This document shows positions 16,849-24,858 of a DNA stretch of 50,499 nt, piece after piece. Under the pieces are notes generated by a model. It did no database searches, had not been told where the DNA came from, and saw only the letters and a program-made list of their open reading frames with translations. The DNA comes from an uncultured Alphaproteobacteria bacterium. GTDB lineage: Bacteria; Pseudomonadota; Alphaproteobacteria; Rs-D84. The DNA lies in NCBI GenBank assembly GCA_944389465.1, contig CALXML010000008.1:1-50499 (forward strand), given 5' to 3'. The translations under genes were made by a program, and so were the position numbers. Numbering within the stretch: position 1 is the first letter of the stretch; each line of letters begins with the position of its first letter.

Positions 16849-17121
16849 ATGAAAAAATTTAATTATTTTATAGTGCCCCTGTTGGGGATTATGCTGGCGT
16901 TTAATGCAAATGCGGCATGTACAGCAGACGCAAAAACATACACGGCATGCAAAACCGGATACTATTTATCCGGCGGCATATGTTATTCTTGCCCCAGTGG
17001 TGGCACATCCGCGGACCAAAACAGTGGCGGCATTACGGATTGCTATTTACCGTCTGGAACAACCGGTTCTGATTCCACCGGCAGTTATACATATACATCA
17101 AATTGCCATTACAGCAATTAA
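16849..17121 (+). CDS. Secreted Cys-rich protein, second gene of the cassette
   Basis: A 90-aa exported protein. The signal peptide ends in ANA. The mature part is ACTADAKTYTACKTGYYLSG, then CYSCPSGG, then the shared C-terminal motif ITDCYLPSGT ... TYTSNCHYSN. I use the ATG at 16849, which has GGGGGC upstream, rather than the ATG at 16837. It is the intact paralogue of the frameshifted gene at 23004-23271. It can be read as a single GYY/CxxC repeat unit plus the zone's C-terminal module. Confidence 0.8.
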   Translation: MKKFNYFIVPLLGIMLAFNANAACTADAKTYTACKTGYYLSGGICYSCPSGGTSADQNSGGITDCYLPSGTTGSDSTGSYTYTSNCHYSN

Positions 17122-17187
17122 ATACCTAAAAAAACTCCATTACTGCCAACTATATAAAACGGGACACCGACGCCCCATTTTATACCA

Positions 17188-17285
17188 TTAATTACTGTAA
17201 TAACACCAGTTATTACCCACCATACTGCTGTGGCCACGGTCAAATACGTATGTGACAGAAATCACAACCCAAAACGCGTTGGACG
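17188..17285 (-). pseudogene. Remnant of a secreted Cys-rich gene behind leader Y-B
   Basis: Downstream of leader Y-B on the minus strand a short open frame ends in NNWCYYSN and a stop. That is the C-terminal signature of the neighbouring secreted proteins, but there is no start codon, signal peptide or cysteine framework before it. I read it as the 3' end of a gene whose body has been deleted. Confidence 0.45.
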
Positions 17286-17291
17286 ACAAAC

Positions 17292-17536
17292 AAAAACCAC
17301 CAATTTTTTTGGTGGTCAGGAGGTTGAGAACAATCCAATGAATTGTGTCGTTTATTTGATATTCACGACCCTCCTGACAGAAATCAGGAGTTTATTTTTC
17401 GTCATAATATTAAAACCGGCGCATACACGCGCCACGTAATTACATTCTGACGCATTGGAACGGGTTTTCTCACACCCCATCAATGGGAACACCCACTGAC
17501 AATTATTATAATATCGTGTAAAACACCTTAATGCAA
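17292..17536 (-). promoter_or_regulatory. Leader Y-B: structured RNA copy B, no intact gene downstream
   Basis: Promoter on the minus strand: TTGCAT (17536-17531), N17, TATTAT (17513-17508). P1 reads TCAGTGGG/CCCATTGA. The long-range helix is GAGAA (in 17462-17473) with TTCTC (complement of 17326-17331). The CGTCA/TGACG helix differs from CGTCG/CGACG in copy A by a paired change. The CTCCTGA hairpin and its alternative partner CCTCCTGAC are present. The terminator stem is at 17297-17315, ending in a T run on the minus strand. No ribosome-binding site follows. Confidence 0.7.
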
Positions 17537-19451
17537 GGGGATAATGGTACAAACTCCGTTTATTTTACTTTGGATTGTGCCGCAATTCCGCAGCACAAAC
17601 ACAAATGCGTTTGTATGCGTGGGGGGGTGGTGACGGTCACAGGACATGAATTATTTAACGTCCACGCAAAGACATGCTGCGTATCCTTATTAAGCCAAAT
17701 TCCTGTGTTTCAAACACCGGAATGATAAAATAATGACACCACCACCGCCATTTTTGTTTCCGGCCCCGCCCGCGCGCACCAGCCGGTCCAATGTACGGAC
17801 GCATCGTTATTTGTGTGTGAAAACAACATTGTCATTCCCGCAACTTCGCCCCCACAAACATAAATATGTTTGTGGGATGATATAGGCAGGAACAGAACAG
17901 AGTCTGTTAAATTTGTATCGCGGATGTTTAAGAAAACGACCCGCGCCAAAACATCATAATATTTTACTTTAAAATCATAAAATAACAATTTGTTTATTAA
18001 ATATTAATTTGATTTTTATATCCATACAAATACAATCCGTTTTCCGGCCATTTTTATAACATTTTCCACACAAAAACACAACATCACCCCCAACGCCAAT
18101 TTTTACGCCACATCCGCCACCCAAAACCAGACAAAAAAGCATTTGATTATACACTAAAATCAAAATATTATTAAAATAATATTACAAAACACATTACCAT
18201 ATTAAGAAGCCCCTTTAAAACACGCCAAAACCCGCAGAAATCCGCCATTTTTTCACATTTTTGGATACAGAATAGGGCACAAAACCCATTTTTTACCGCA
18301 AAAAATCGGTAACCAACACCGACAAAACACACCAACGCACACAATAATGATAAAATTTATTATAAATCTAAATACAAAATATTATTTTAATAATATGATA
18401 ATTAATTTTAATATTTTTAATACCAAATTTTCAGCACAAAAACACCACTAAAAAAACACAAAACCCGACAACGCCGATAATCAGCCGAACATTTATTTTC
18501 ACGCACACAAAAATCTGCGGTCACCACAAAAAAAACATCGTCACGATGCAATCAGGTCCATTTATCATATATTTATACAGCCATCTTTATCACAACGACA
18601 AAAATTTATATATAAGAGCATCATTTTGAAAACACCCGACAACAACACAACAAAACCATCAATTATTTATACGCTGGCAAAAATCCCCAACAAAACGCTG
18701 TAACCAATAAACATTTTTACAACATACACAAAATCACAAAAACCAGAAAGAAACAACACATCTAATCGTGAAACACGGTCCAAAACCACACCAAAAACCC
18801 AAATACAAACACACAAAACACAATAAAACATACAAAACCCACAACAAAATAAAAAAATACACAACAATGAAACATCTCACAAATGACAAATGATACACTC
18901 CACATTCTTATTCAAAAACACCCATTTCCCCCACTATCATATACCAAACTATACATAATATACATTATACGCCTTTGCGGTGTCGCGCCCTGCGGGTTTA
19001 AAAATGAACAAAAACAACAAATAAAAATAAAGGCAATAACAATATGAAACACCCAACAAAGCCAAACAAATATCAGATACCAAATCCGTACAGCCCCGCG
19101 TTGCAATTCGCACAATTAAAATTATTCATATTTTCATTAACAACAAATAATTCTTTGCGCAAACCATCGCCAATTTTATTATGCCTGATATTCGTTTATA
19201 TCTGTTTGTATTATTAACAAAATAAACGCACCCGCCGCGGGCCCGCCCGACACACCCGACAACACAAAACAACAATCACAAATCACAACATTAAAACACC
19301 ACCCGCACACACAGCAAAAACGTTTTACCCCACAAATTTCCGCCCCGCCCCATACCCATAAAAAACTTAATATATTATTTTAACTTACTATACATAATAC
19401 TTTGTTTTTTATTTATGTTTTTTAATTTTTATAAAATCGTGAAAAAACAAT
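17537..19451. other. Gene-poor, A/C-rich region of about 1.9 kb
   Basis: No open frame here has a plausible start, signal or motif, and all are short. From about 18.0 to 19.35 kb the plus strand is strongly enriched in A and C with few G, unlike the coding blocks. Two similar CACAAACA-containing hairpins occur at about 17596-17618 and 17852-17877 (the second, CCCACAAACAT/ATGTTTGTGGG, is perfect). I see no tRNA, rRNA, CRISPR or transposase. It may be decayed sequence, or template for an RNA I cannot recognise. Confidence 0.6.
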
Positions 19452-19487
19452 AAAAAACACGAAACCATATTCCATATTTCGTGTTTT
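19452..19487 (-). terminator. Rho-independent terminator of the chitin-binding-type gene
   Basis: An 11-bp stem AAAACACGAAA (19454-19464) / TTTCGTGTTTT (19477-19487); read on the minus strand it ends in a T run 28 nt after the stop codon. Confidence 0.75.
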
Positions 19488-19515
19488 AACCCAACCAAAA
19501 TCGTATTCGCATTCA

Positions 19516-20328
19516 TCAGTCAGACCAATGACAATCCCCAACAATTTTAAACGTACCTGTTTCATTGTTATATTCCGTACCGCCGTTTTCATTTATTGGA
19601 TTCGCCACACAGTCATATCTACTTGTTGCCGCCCCGTCGGGTACAGACATCGCCCACGCCCCCAGTTCAAACGACTCGCCATTTTCACCCATCAGCGGAC
19701 ATTCCACACACGAAGAACCATTGGAATACGTTCCACCATCACAGGCCGCACAAGAACAATTTTCTTGCGTTTGATTTTGAACAATATATCCCTCGTCACA
19801 CGTACAAATATATGATGTAAAAGTTCCACTGCAACTGGCGTCACAACACCCTGTTTTGCTGCAACGTTTTGTATATGTGCTTATCCTGCGTTCACCATTT
19901 GACAATGGTACAGTATTAACGACAGGCTCTGACTCTATACAATACGCACCCGCACAGCTTGCCCGTTTCCACCACCACCGATATCGCCACCACCATCACA
20001 GGCAAATCCGCCATAAAACTGGGACGGAATTTCTTCGGTTTGCAAATCGCAAAAATCAAAAGTTACATTCCATTCCCAATCACAATAATTCAAATTGGGA
20101 TTCCAATACATTCCATCCGAACACGCATACGCATACAATTTTCCATTATCACATTCATAATACATTCGGCAATCACTTGACACCGGATAATACCGTATAT
20201 CCGTTAACCCTGTTGGACATTCTATTCCATCATTACAAACCCTATCAAATGCAGCGAAAGCATTGCTCGTCACCCCAACCATTAAATCCGCACCCGAAAC
20301 AAAATGCAAAAAATCTTATATTTTTCAT
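19516..20328 (-). pseudogene. Frameshifted secreted gene with peritrophin-A-like (CBM14) domain
   Basis: Three consecutive minus-strand frames join into one gene of about 270 codons. It starts at an ATG (20328) with a GGGGGA ribosome site (MKNIRFFAF). It shifts frame near a run of six T to continue as the rest of the signal peptide (TSNAFA) and a domain with cysteine spacing C-x15-C-x5-C-x9-C-x12-C-x10-C, containing YYPVSSDCRMYYECDNG and WNPNLNYCDW. This is the pattern of chitin-binding peritrophin-A domains. A Gly-rich linker follows. A second one-base shift near 19950-19975 leads into an EGF-like Cys-rich part (SKTGCCDASC, then CTCDEGY) and an ending TGTFKIVGDCHWSD. It may be a pseudogene, an assembly error, or phase variation. 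Confidence 0.65.
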
Positions 20329-20460
20329 ATTTCCCCCATTTATACCGAACCCAAACGAACCATTAGATTCGGCATTTTTATGGTTGACACAATCACGAAA
20401 ATCCCGATAAAATACATTCAGAATACAAAAACAAAAAAACGGTTCGTTTATTTTCGGCAT
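20329..20460 (-). promoter_or_regulatory. Leader X4: diverged copy of family X
   Basis: On the minus strand it begins ATGCCGAAAATAAACGAACCG like the other X leaders. AAACGAACC (20449-20441) is exactly complementary to GGTTCGTTT (20361-20353). In X1 and X3 the corresponding arms are TAAACCACCGATT and AATCGGTGGTTTA, so the sequence changed while pairing was kept. No separate promoter is seen; the mscL terminator lies directly upstream. The small ORF here reads in frame into the start of the secreted gene. Confidence 0.5.
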
Positions 20461-20487
20461 AAAAAACGGGGCTCTGCCCCATTTTTT
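20461..20487 (-). terminator. Rho-independent terminator after mscL
   Basis: GGGGC/GCCCC stem with a 3-nt loop and six T on both strands, 63 nt after the mscL stop codon. Confidence 0.75.
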
Positions 20488-20549
20488 ACACAAAAATCAA
20501 TAGGTTATCAGATTAAGATTTTTGATAATTTACCCATTAAAAAAATCAA

Positions 20550-21137
20550 TTATTTTTTACCGCGTTTTACCCCGCCAACCAATGTATCAACCGAATTTTT
20601 TGCGATTTTGGCCACCTGCGCCCCCGCGATTTCCGATATTTTCTTTAAATGTACCTCTAAATCACTGGCTTGGGCGGGGATAATTTCCGCGGGCGCAACC
20701 TTGGAACAACAATTGGGGCATTTTGTCGCACTGGCATTAATATCAGTTTTACAATACGGACACACACGCGTGGTAACCGCCTTTTTAGCACGCACCTTGT
20801 TCATAATTTTTACCAACATAAATACCGCGAACATAGTAATAAAGAAACTGACCACAGTATTTAAAAACACGCCTATATTCATTGTTGCAGCACCTGCGGC
20901 CTGTGCTTCGGCCACGGTGTTATAATGCGCGCCGGCCTGTCCACCCGACAAAACGATAAAAAATTGAGAAAAATCAATATCCCCGACCAGCATCCCAATT
21001 GGTGGCATAATAATATCTTTGACCAACGAATTAACCATTGTTGTCATAACACTGCCGACAATGATACCAACAGCCATATCAATAGCACTGCCACGTTCCA
21101 AAAAAGTTCTAAATTCCTTGAAAAATTTACTGGCCAT
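20550..21137 (-). CDS. mscL: MscL mechanosensitive channel with C-terminal zinc-ribbon extension
   Basis: A large-conductance mechanosensitive channel that releases solutes on osmotic downshock. The family start FFKEFRTFLERGSAIDMAVGIIVG and first membrane helix are clear, followed by IIMPPIGMLVG, a periplasmic loop and a second helix (FFITMFAVFMLVKIMNKV). The usual protein ends near residue 136. This one continues to 195 with CPYCKTDINASATKCPNC, a four-cysteine zinc ribbon, then a Lys-rich helix. Its start overlaps the aroK end by 11 nt, so the two are co-translated. Confidence 0.92.
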   Translation of the reverse strand: MASKFFKEFRTFLERGSAIDMAVGIIVGSVMTTMVNSLVKDIIMPPIGMLVGDIDFSQFFIVLSGGQAGAHYNTVAEAQAAGAATMNIGVFLNTVVSFFITMFAVFMLVKIMNKVRAKKAVTTRVCPYCKTDINASATKCPNCCSKVAPAEIIPAQASDLEVHLKKISEIAGAQVAKIAKNSVDTLVGGVKRGKK

Positions 21138-21690
21138 TACTTGTTCCTTTTGTCTTTTGGTATTCTTTTATTGCATTAATAACCTTGTCCAACGTTTTGC
21201 GCAAACTTTCGTCACGTGTTTCCACGGTTATATCGGCCATAGCATAAATATCATAGCGTTCATCAATTAATTGCGCCAAAATTTTCCGACTGTCCGTATG
21301 CAGCAATTGCGGGCGCGTATTACGAAAATTAGTCCGCTTTACCAACAAATCCAAATCCGCCCGCAGCCATATTGATAACGCCCGTTGCAAAACCATATCC
21401 CGCACAGCGGGCGTGATAAACGCGCCCTCGCCCGTGGAAATAACCTTTACCGCCGGTGCAGTATCAAACAAACGCGCAATTATACGCTGTTCTGCACGCC
21501 GAAATTCAGCCTCGCCATACATGGCAAAAATATCAACCACACTGCAACCGGCCGCGGCCTCTATTTCCTTGTCAGAATCAACAAAGGGCACGCCCAATCG
21601 CCGTGCCAATGCGCGGCCAACACTTGTTTTCCCTGCCCCCATCAGGCCAACCATAACAATTGGTTTATCCAGTTTTATATTTTCTTTCAT
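21127..21690 (-). CDS. aroK: Shikimate kinase
   Basis: Phosphorylates shikimate with ATP in aromatic amino acid synthesis. The 187-aa protein has the P-loop GLMGAGKTSVG, the substrate-binding DSDKEIE, the GEGAF loop, and the lid Arg region (RTNFRNTRPQL). I start at the ATG at 21690 (MKENIKLDKP); an upstream start at 21729 adds a non-conserved segment. It is followed by mscL with an 11-nt overlap. The gene usually next to aroK (aroB) is not here. Confidence 0.92.
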   Translation of the reverse strand: MKENIKLDKPIVMVGLMGAGKTSVGRALARRLGVPFVDSDKEIEAAAGCSVVDIFAMYGEAEFRRAEQRIIARLFDTAPAVKVISTGEGAFITPAVRDMVLQRALSIWLRADLDLLVKRTNFRNTRPQLLHTDSRKILAQLIDERYDIYAMADITVETRDESLRKTLDKVINAIKEYQKTKGTSNGQ

Positions 21691-21760
21691 ACCCCGAATT
21701 TTACTAAAAAAAGTGCATATTCTCAACAAAAATTCTGCACAGGACTTTTTTGCTTTTTAT

Positions 21761-21790
21761 TTTTCAAAACACTAAAAAATATGATATAAT
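21761..21790 (+). promoter_or_regulatory. Promoter of outer-membrane barrel gene
   Basis: TTTTCA (21761-21766), an 18-nt spacer and a perfect TATAAT (21785-21790), 37 nt before the ATG. Confidence 0.55.
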
Positions 21791-21827
21791 CAAAAACGAA
21801 AAGCATATAAAAAACTGGGGAAGAGAG

Positions 21828-22943
21828 ATGAAAAAAATATCATTATTGGCACTGTCTGTATTTATGTTATCGGCGAACGGCGCACTTGCCGCCGGCCCGC
21901 ATATTTATGCGAATAAAATTACAGCAAATAACATAACCGCAATCCAGCATTCAATTATGTCCAACGCAATGCAAACGTTTGAGGGTACTGCCGCAGCGGC
22001 ATTGGGTGGGCGTGCAAAATTGGTCAAACAAACCGAAGATTCTAAATTTTTATACGGCACAACGCCAATGTACGGTTGGCCACGCCTGTATGGTGAATAT
22101 GGCGATGACGACACAGCACAACGGGGCCGCAATGGTGGTGATGACGACATAAACGAATTGGAACGCACCGACAACCGCCCTGTTCTGAACAGTGTCTGGT
22201 TAAATTGGCAACACGTAAACGATGATGTAAAATTCAAGGGCTATGATGAATTAAGTACCAACACAGATTTAATATCATTTGGTTTGGCCGGTGGCGAGGC
22301 CCAACGTGGCATCGGCATATCTGAATGGGGAATTTTTGGCGGATATATTGGTGGCGACCAAGAAAATAAATTTATCAGTATTGATGAACGTGGCGGATAT
22401 GTCGGTTTGTATACCGGATATAATATACAGCTATTTAATATGTCCTTGGCCGCGGATTTCGGAACATTATATAATAATGCGGAACACCAATATGGCAATG
22501 ATGAATTTGCAAATATGTGGGCGGGCGCGGCATTAAATATGACATATAACATTGCGCTGGACAACACATTTACAATTCAACCGGGGGTATACGCCGGTTA
22601 CACTTGGATAAGTGGCGCAAACTATATGTCCATGTCTGGCGATGCTGTTGCCAATCAAAACTTTAATTCGTTTGAAATTGCCCCAGAAATCCGTGCAATT
22701 AAACACATTGGTCGTGGCTGGTTTGGATTTATCAATTTCAAATATGCGTTTATGATGGGCCACGGCGGCGACGTGGTTGTTAACGGAATGAAATACGATG
22801 ATTTGGATATGCGCGATTATGCGGAATATGGAATTGGAATTGAAAAATCCATAGACAGATTTAATATCGCATTAAATCTGAACCGTCGTGACGGCGGCCG
22901 TGCCGGATGGAATGGTGGTTTTAATGTAAAATATATATTCTAA
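21828..22943 (+). CDS. Outer-membrane beta-barrel protein (autotransporter-barrel-like)
   Basis: A 371-aa exported protein. A 21-residue signal peptide (LSANGALA) precedes a short acidic linker (GDDDTAQRGRNGGDDDINE) and a chain of alternating hydrophobic, aromatic-rich strands (for example GGYVGLYTGYNIQLF, WAGAALNMTYNIAL). It ends in a strand terminating with Phe (GFNVKYIF), the signal used by the BAM machinery. The pattern fits the C-terminal barrel of autotransporters, but almost no passenger domain is present. The ATG at 21828 has a strong GGGGAAGAG site. Substrate or adhesion function is unknown. Confidence 0.8.
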   Translation: MKKISLLALSVFMLSANGALAAGPHIYANKITANNITAIQHSIMSNAMQTFEGTAAAALGGRAKLVKQTEDSKFLYGTTPMYGWPRLYGEYGDDDTAQRGRNGGDDDINELERTDNRPVLNSVWLNWQHVNDDVKFKGYDELSTNTDLISFGLAGGEAQRGIGISEWGIFGGYIGGDQENKFISIDERGGYVGLYTGYNIQLFNMSLAADFGTLYNNAEHQYGNDEFANMWAGAALNMTYNIALDNTFTIQPGVYAGYTWISGANYMSMSGDAVANQNFNSFEIAPEIRAIKHIGRGWFGFINFKYAFMMGHGGDVVVNGMKYDDLDMRDYAEYGIGIEKSIDRFNIALNLNRRDGGRAGWNGGFNVKYIF

Positions 22944-22961
22944 AACAAATAAAACATAAAC

Positions 22962-22987
22962 AAAATCCGCCATTTGGCGGATTTTTT
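22962..22987. terminator. Bidirectional terminator
   Basis: AATCCGCC (22964-22971) / GGCGGATT (22976-22983) with a T run, between the barrel gene and the convergent secreted gene. Confidence 0.8.
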
Positions 22988-23003
22988 ACTACACATAATT
23001 ATA

Positions 23004-23271
23004 TCAGTTACTGTAATAACAATTTGATGTATATGTATAACTGCCGGTGGAATCAGAACCGGTTGTCCCAGACGGTAAATAACAACTGGTTATACTGGTT
23101 GCACCTGCGGCCGACGCCCCCCCCACTGGGACAGGTCAAACACAGCCCACCCGATAAATAATACCCTGCATTACAAGAAGTATATGTTTTTGCGCCCGCG
23201 ACACACGCGGCATACGCATTGCCAATTAATAACGAACATAAAAATATCGGAAAAATTAAAACGCGTTTCAT
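23004..23271 (-). pseudogene. Secreted Cys-rich gene out of frame at an 8-G tract
   Basis: Paralogue of 16849-17121. The frame starts MKRVLIFPIFLCSLL with signal peptide end AYA, then CVAGAKTYTSCNAGYYLSGG and CLTCPSGG. At a run of eight G on the coding strand (plus-strand C tract around 23117-23124) the frame is lost and stops at 23053. Removing one G restores a reading frame that ends in the shared motif SITSCYLPSGTTG ... SNCYYSN and stops at 23004. The 3' part is thus preserved out of frame, as in slippage-controlled genes. A sequencing error in the homopolymer would give the same picture. Confidence 0.7.
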
Positions 23272-23281
23272 CTTTGCCCCC

Positions 23282-23683
23282 CTAATTTATCGCTGTACAA
23301 AAACAGCTACGTCCACCTTGACCTTGGTCTTCACGACGAACAGCTTCATAACAGTTATATGTGGATGCTGTCGGGGCACAAGTTCCGTATTCTTGGGTAT
23401 ATGTACCCTTTATATCACTGCCGGTTGTCGCCCGACGCGTGCACGTACCGGCATCATCAGGGTCCGAAACATTCACCTGTCTGGCCCACCCCGTTGGACA
23501 AGAATACGACGTTCCCGTTTCACCTGTTGGACAACAACATGGGAATGTAGCATTGGCTATATTACGACAGGTCTCGCTGGTCCTGCATGTAATTGAAACC
23601 AATGCATTTGACGGAAACGCAAACATCAAAATCGCGCCCCCCAGCACAAAAGCAAAGCAATATTTTTTATTGTTGTTTTTCAT
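23282..23683 (-). CDS. Secreted Cys-rich protein behind leader Y-C
   Basis: A 133-aa exported protein; paralogue of 16480-16836. The ATG at 23683 has CAGGAGATTG just upstream and begins a signal peptide (MKNNNKKYCFAFVLGG ... SNA). The mature part has CRTSETC, CCCPTGETGTSYSCPTGW and a C-terminal CFC. A longer frame from 23728 runs into the leader and is rejected. The second gene of the cassette follows after 10 nt. Function unknown. Confidence 0.8.
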   Translation of the reverse strand: MKNNNKKYCFAFVLGGAILMFAFPSNALVSITCRTSETCRNIANATFPCCCPTGETGTSYSCPTGWARQVNVSDPDDAGTCTRRATTGSDIKGTYTQEYGTCAPTASTYNCYEAVRREDQGQGGRSCFCTAIN

Positions 23684-23958
23684 TTGTTCAATCTCCTGTT
23701 TTTGTTTTTCGTAATGAAAAACCACCAAAAAATTGGTGGTCAGGAGGTTGATGACAATTACTGGAATTGTGTTGCGTATTTAATATTTCGCAACCCTCCT
23801 GACCGAAATCAGGAGTTGTTATTTATCGTCGCAATAATAAAACCAGCGCAAATGCGCGCCACATTATTTATTCCGACGCCAGTACACGGGTCATCACACC
23901 CCATCAATGGAACACCCATTGACATAATTATGTTATCGCGCACAGCAAAACAATGCAA
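23684..23958 (-). promoter_or_regulatory. Leader Y-C: structured RNA copy C
   Basis: Minus-strand promoter TTGCAT (23958-23953), N17, TAACAT (23935-23930). P1 reads TCAATG/CATTGA. The long-range helix reads TGATGAC (complement of 23890-23896) with GTCATCA (complement of 23749-23755), a full exchange of bases relative to copies A, D and E with pairing kept. The CGTCGgAATAA/TTATTgCGACG helix is the longest of the set. The terminator is CCACCAA/TTGGTGG followed by T. CAGGAG of the ribosome site (complement of 23693-23698) can pair with CTCCTG in the leader. Confidence 0.75.
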
Positions 23959-23963
23959 GAATT

Positions 23964-23990
23964 AAAAAATCGCCCATTCGGGCGATTTTT
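23964..23990. terminator. Rho-independent terminator
   Basis: CGCCC (23971-23975) / GGGCG (23980-23984) with A and T runs on each side. It ends the minus-strand gene at 23989 and lies just upstream of the leader Y-C promoter. Confidence 0.8.
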
Positions 23991-24621
23991 ATTCAGTGTA
24001 ATAACAATTTTGCGTATACGTCAACGCACCTGTATCATCCCTGCCTATTGTACCGGCGGCTATATAGCATTCAGAAATACTGGTCGCACCAACATCCGCG
24101 GTTGTGCCATACATCCCATCCATGGCGGGGCAACGTGTACATGTATCAGCTATGCCAGAAATTGTACCCCAATACCCACGCTGACAAACACATTGTGTAA
24201 CATCCGTCGCACCATCTGGACTGGTTGCACCCGATGGGCAACTTTGACATGAAAAAATTGGCGGATTTGTTTCAGTATTCACCGTGCCATACGTTCCGGC
24301 CCAGCATTCTTCACGTGGAACACATGTATCTATGTAAACTGTGTCACATCCAAAATCTTCAAAATGTGCGGCATCCATTGTAACATTTTGTGTTGTTTTT
24401 GTTGTGCTGGACGGACAAGAACCACATTCCATTATACAGACTTTTTCACCAGTTAACTTGTAATATCCACCCGCCTCTACATATGTGGCACAAAACGTAC
24501 CAATGCGGTCATATTCAACAACACCCGAACACGATGGCGTCAAAGTACACGATACCGCCGCGCGCGCATTTTCAACCGCACAGCCAACACATAACACAGC
24601 AAAAAATATTATCTTTTTCAT
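23989..24621 (-). CDS. Secreted Cys-rich protein behind leader X3
   Basis: A 210-aa exported protein of unknown function. The ATG at 24621 has GGGGGA upstream; the signal peptide ends in ARA. The mature region has regularly spaced CxxC pairs (CGSCPSSTTK; CQSCPSGATSPDGATDVTQC; CQRGYWGT; CTRCPAMDG), like EGF/TNFR-type modules. It ends with ISECYIAAGTIGRD ... QNCYYTE, the C-terminal motif shared in this zone. Upstream ATGs (24657, 24633) are in the leader and lack ribosome sites. Confidence 0.8.
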   Translation of the reverse strand: MKKIIFFAVLCVGCAVENARAAVSCTLTPSCSGVVEYDRIGTFCATYVEAGGYYKLTGEKVCIMECGSCPSSTTKTTQNVTMDAAHFEDFGCDTVYIDTCVPREECWAGTYGTVNTETNPPIFSCQSCPSGATSPDGATDVTQCVCQRGYWGTISGIADTCTRCPAMDGMYGTTADVGATSISECYIAAGTIGRDDTGALTYTQNCYYTE

Positions 24622-24802
24622 ACAATCCCCCATTATTTCATTACGCAAATAAACCACCGATTTATTTCGGCAAAATGGGGGAACAAAAAAATGCAGAAAT
24701 CTGGGATTTTTTCAAAAATAAAAACACCGACATTAATCGGTGGTTTATTTTCGGCATTTGTTTATATGCTGTATTTTACCTTATATCATACTTTTACGTC
24801 AA
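24622..24802 (-). promoter_or_regulatory. Leader X3: promoter and attenuator-like hairpins, family X
   Basis: Almost identical to X1 but on the other strand. Promoter TTGACG (24802-24797), 18-nt spacer, TAAAAT (24778-24773). It has the terminator hairpin CACCGATT/GTCGGTG with a T-rich tail and the competing helix TAAACCACCGATT/AATCGGTGGTTTA. The small ORF 24757-24662 (MPKINHRL, 31 codons) is not in frame with the secreted gene. It lies back to back with leader Y-D, and the two promoters face away from each other. Confidence 0.7.
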
Positions 24803-24858
24803 TATTATTTTTTTCGCACAACGTTCGCACGTTATCATTTCAGGCAAATATTAAGCCC

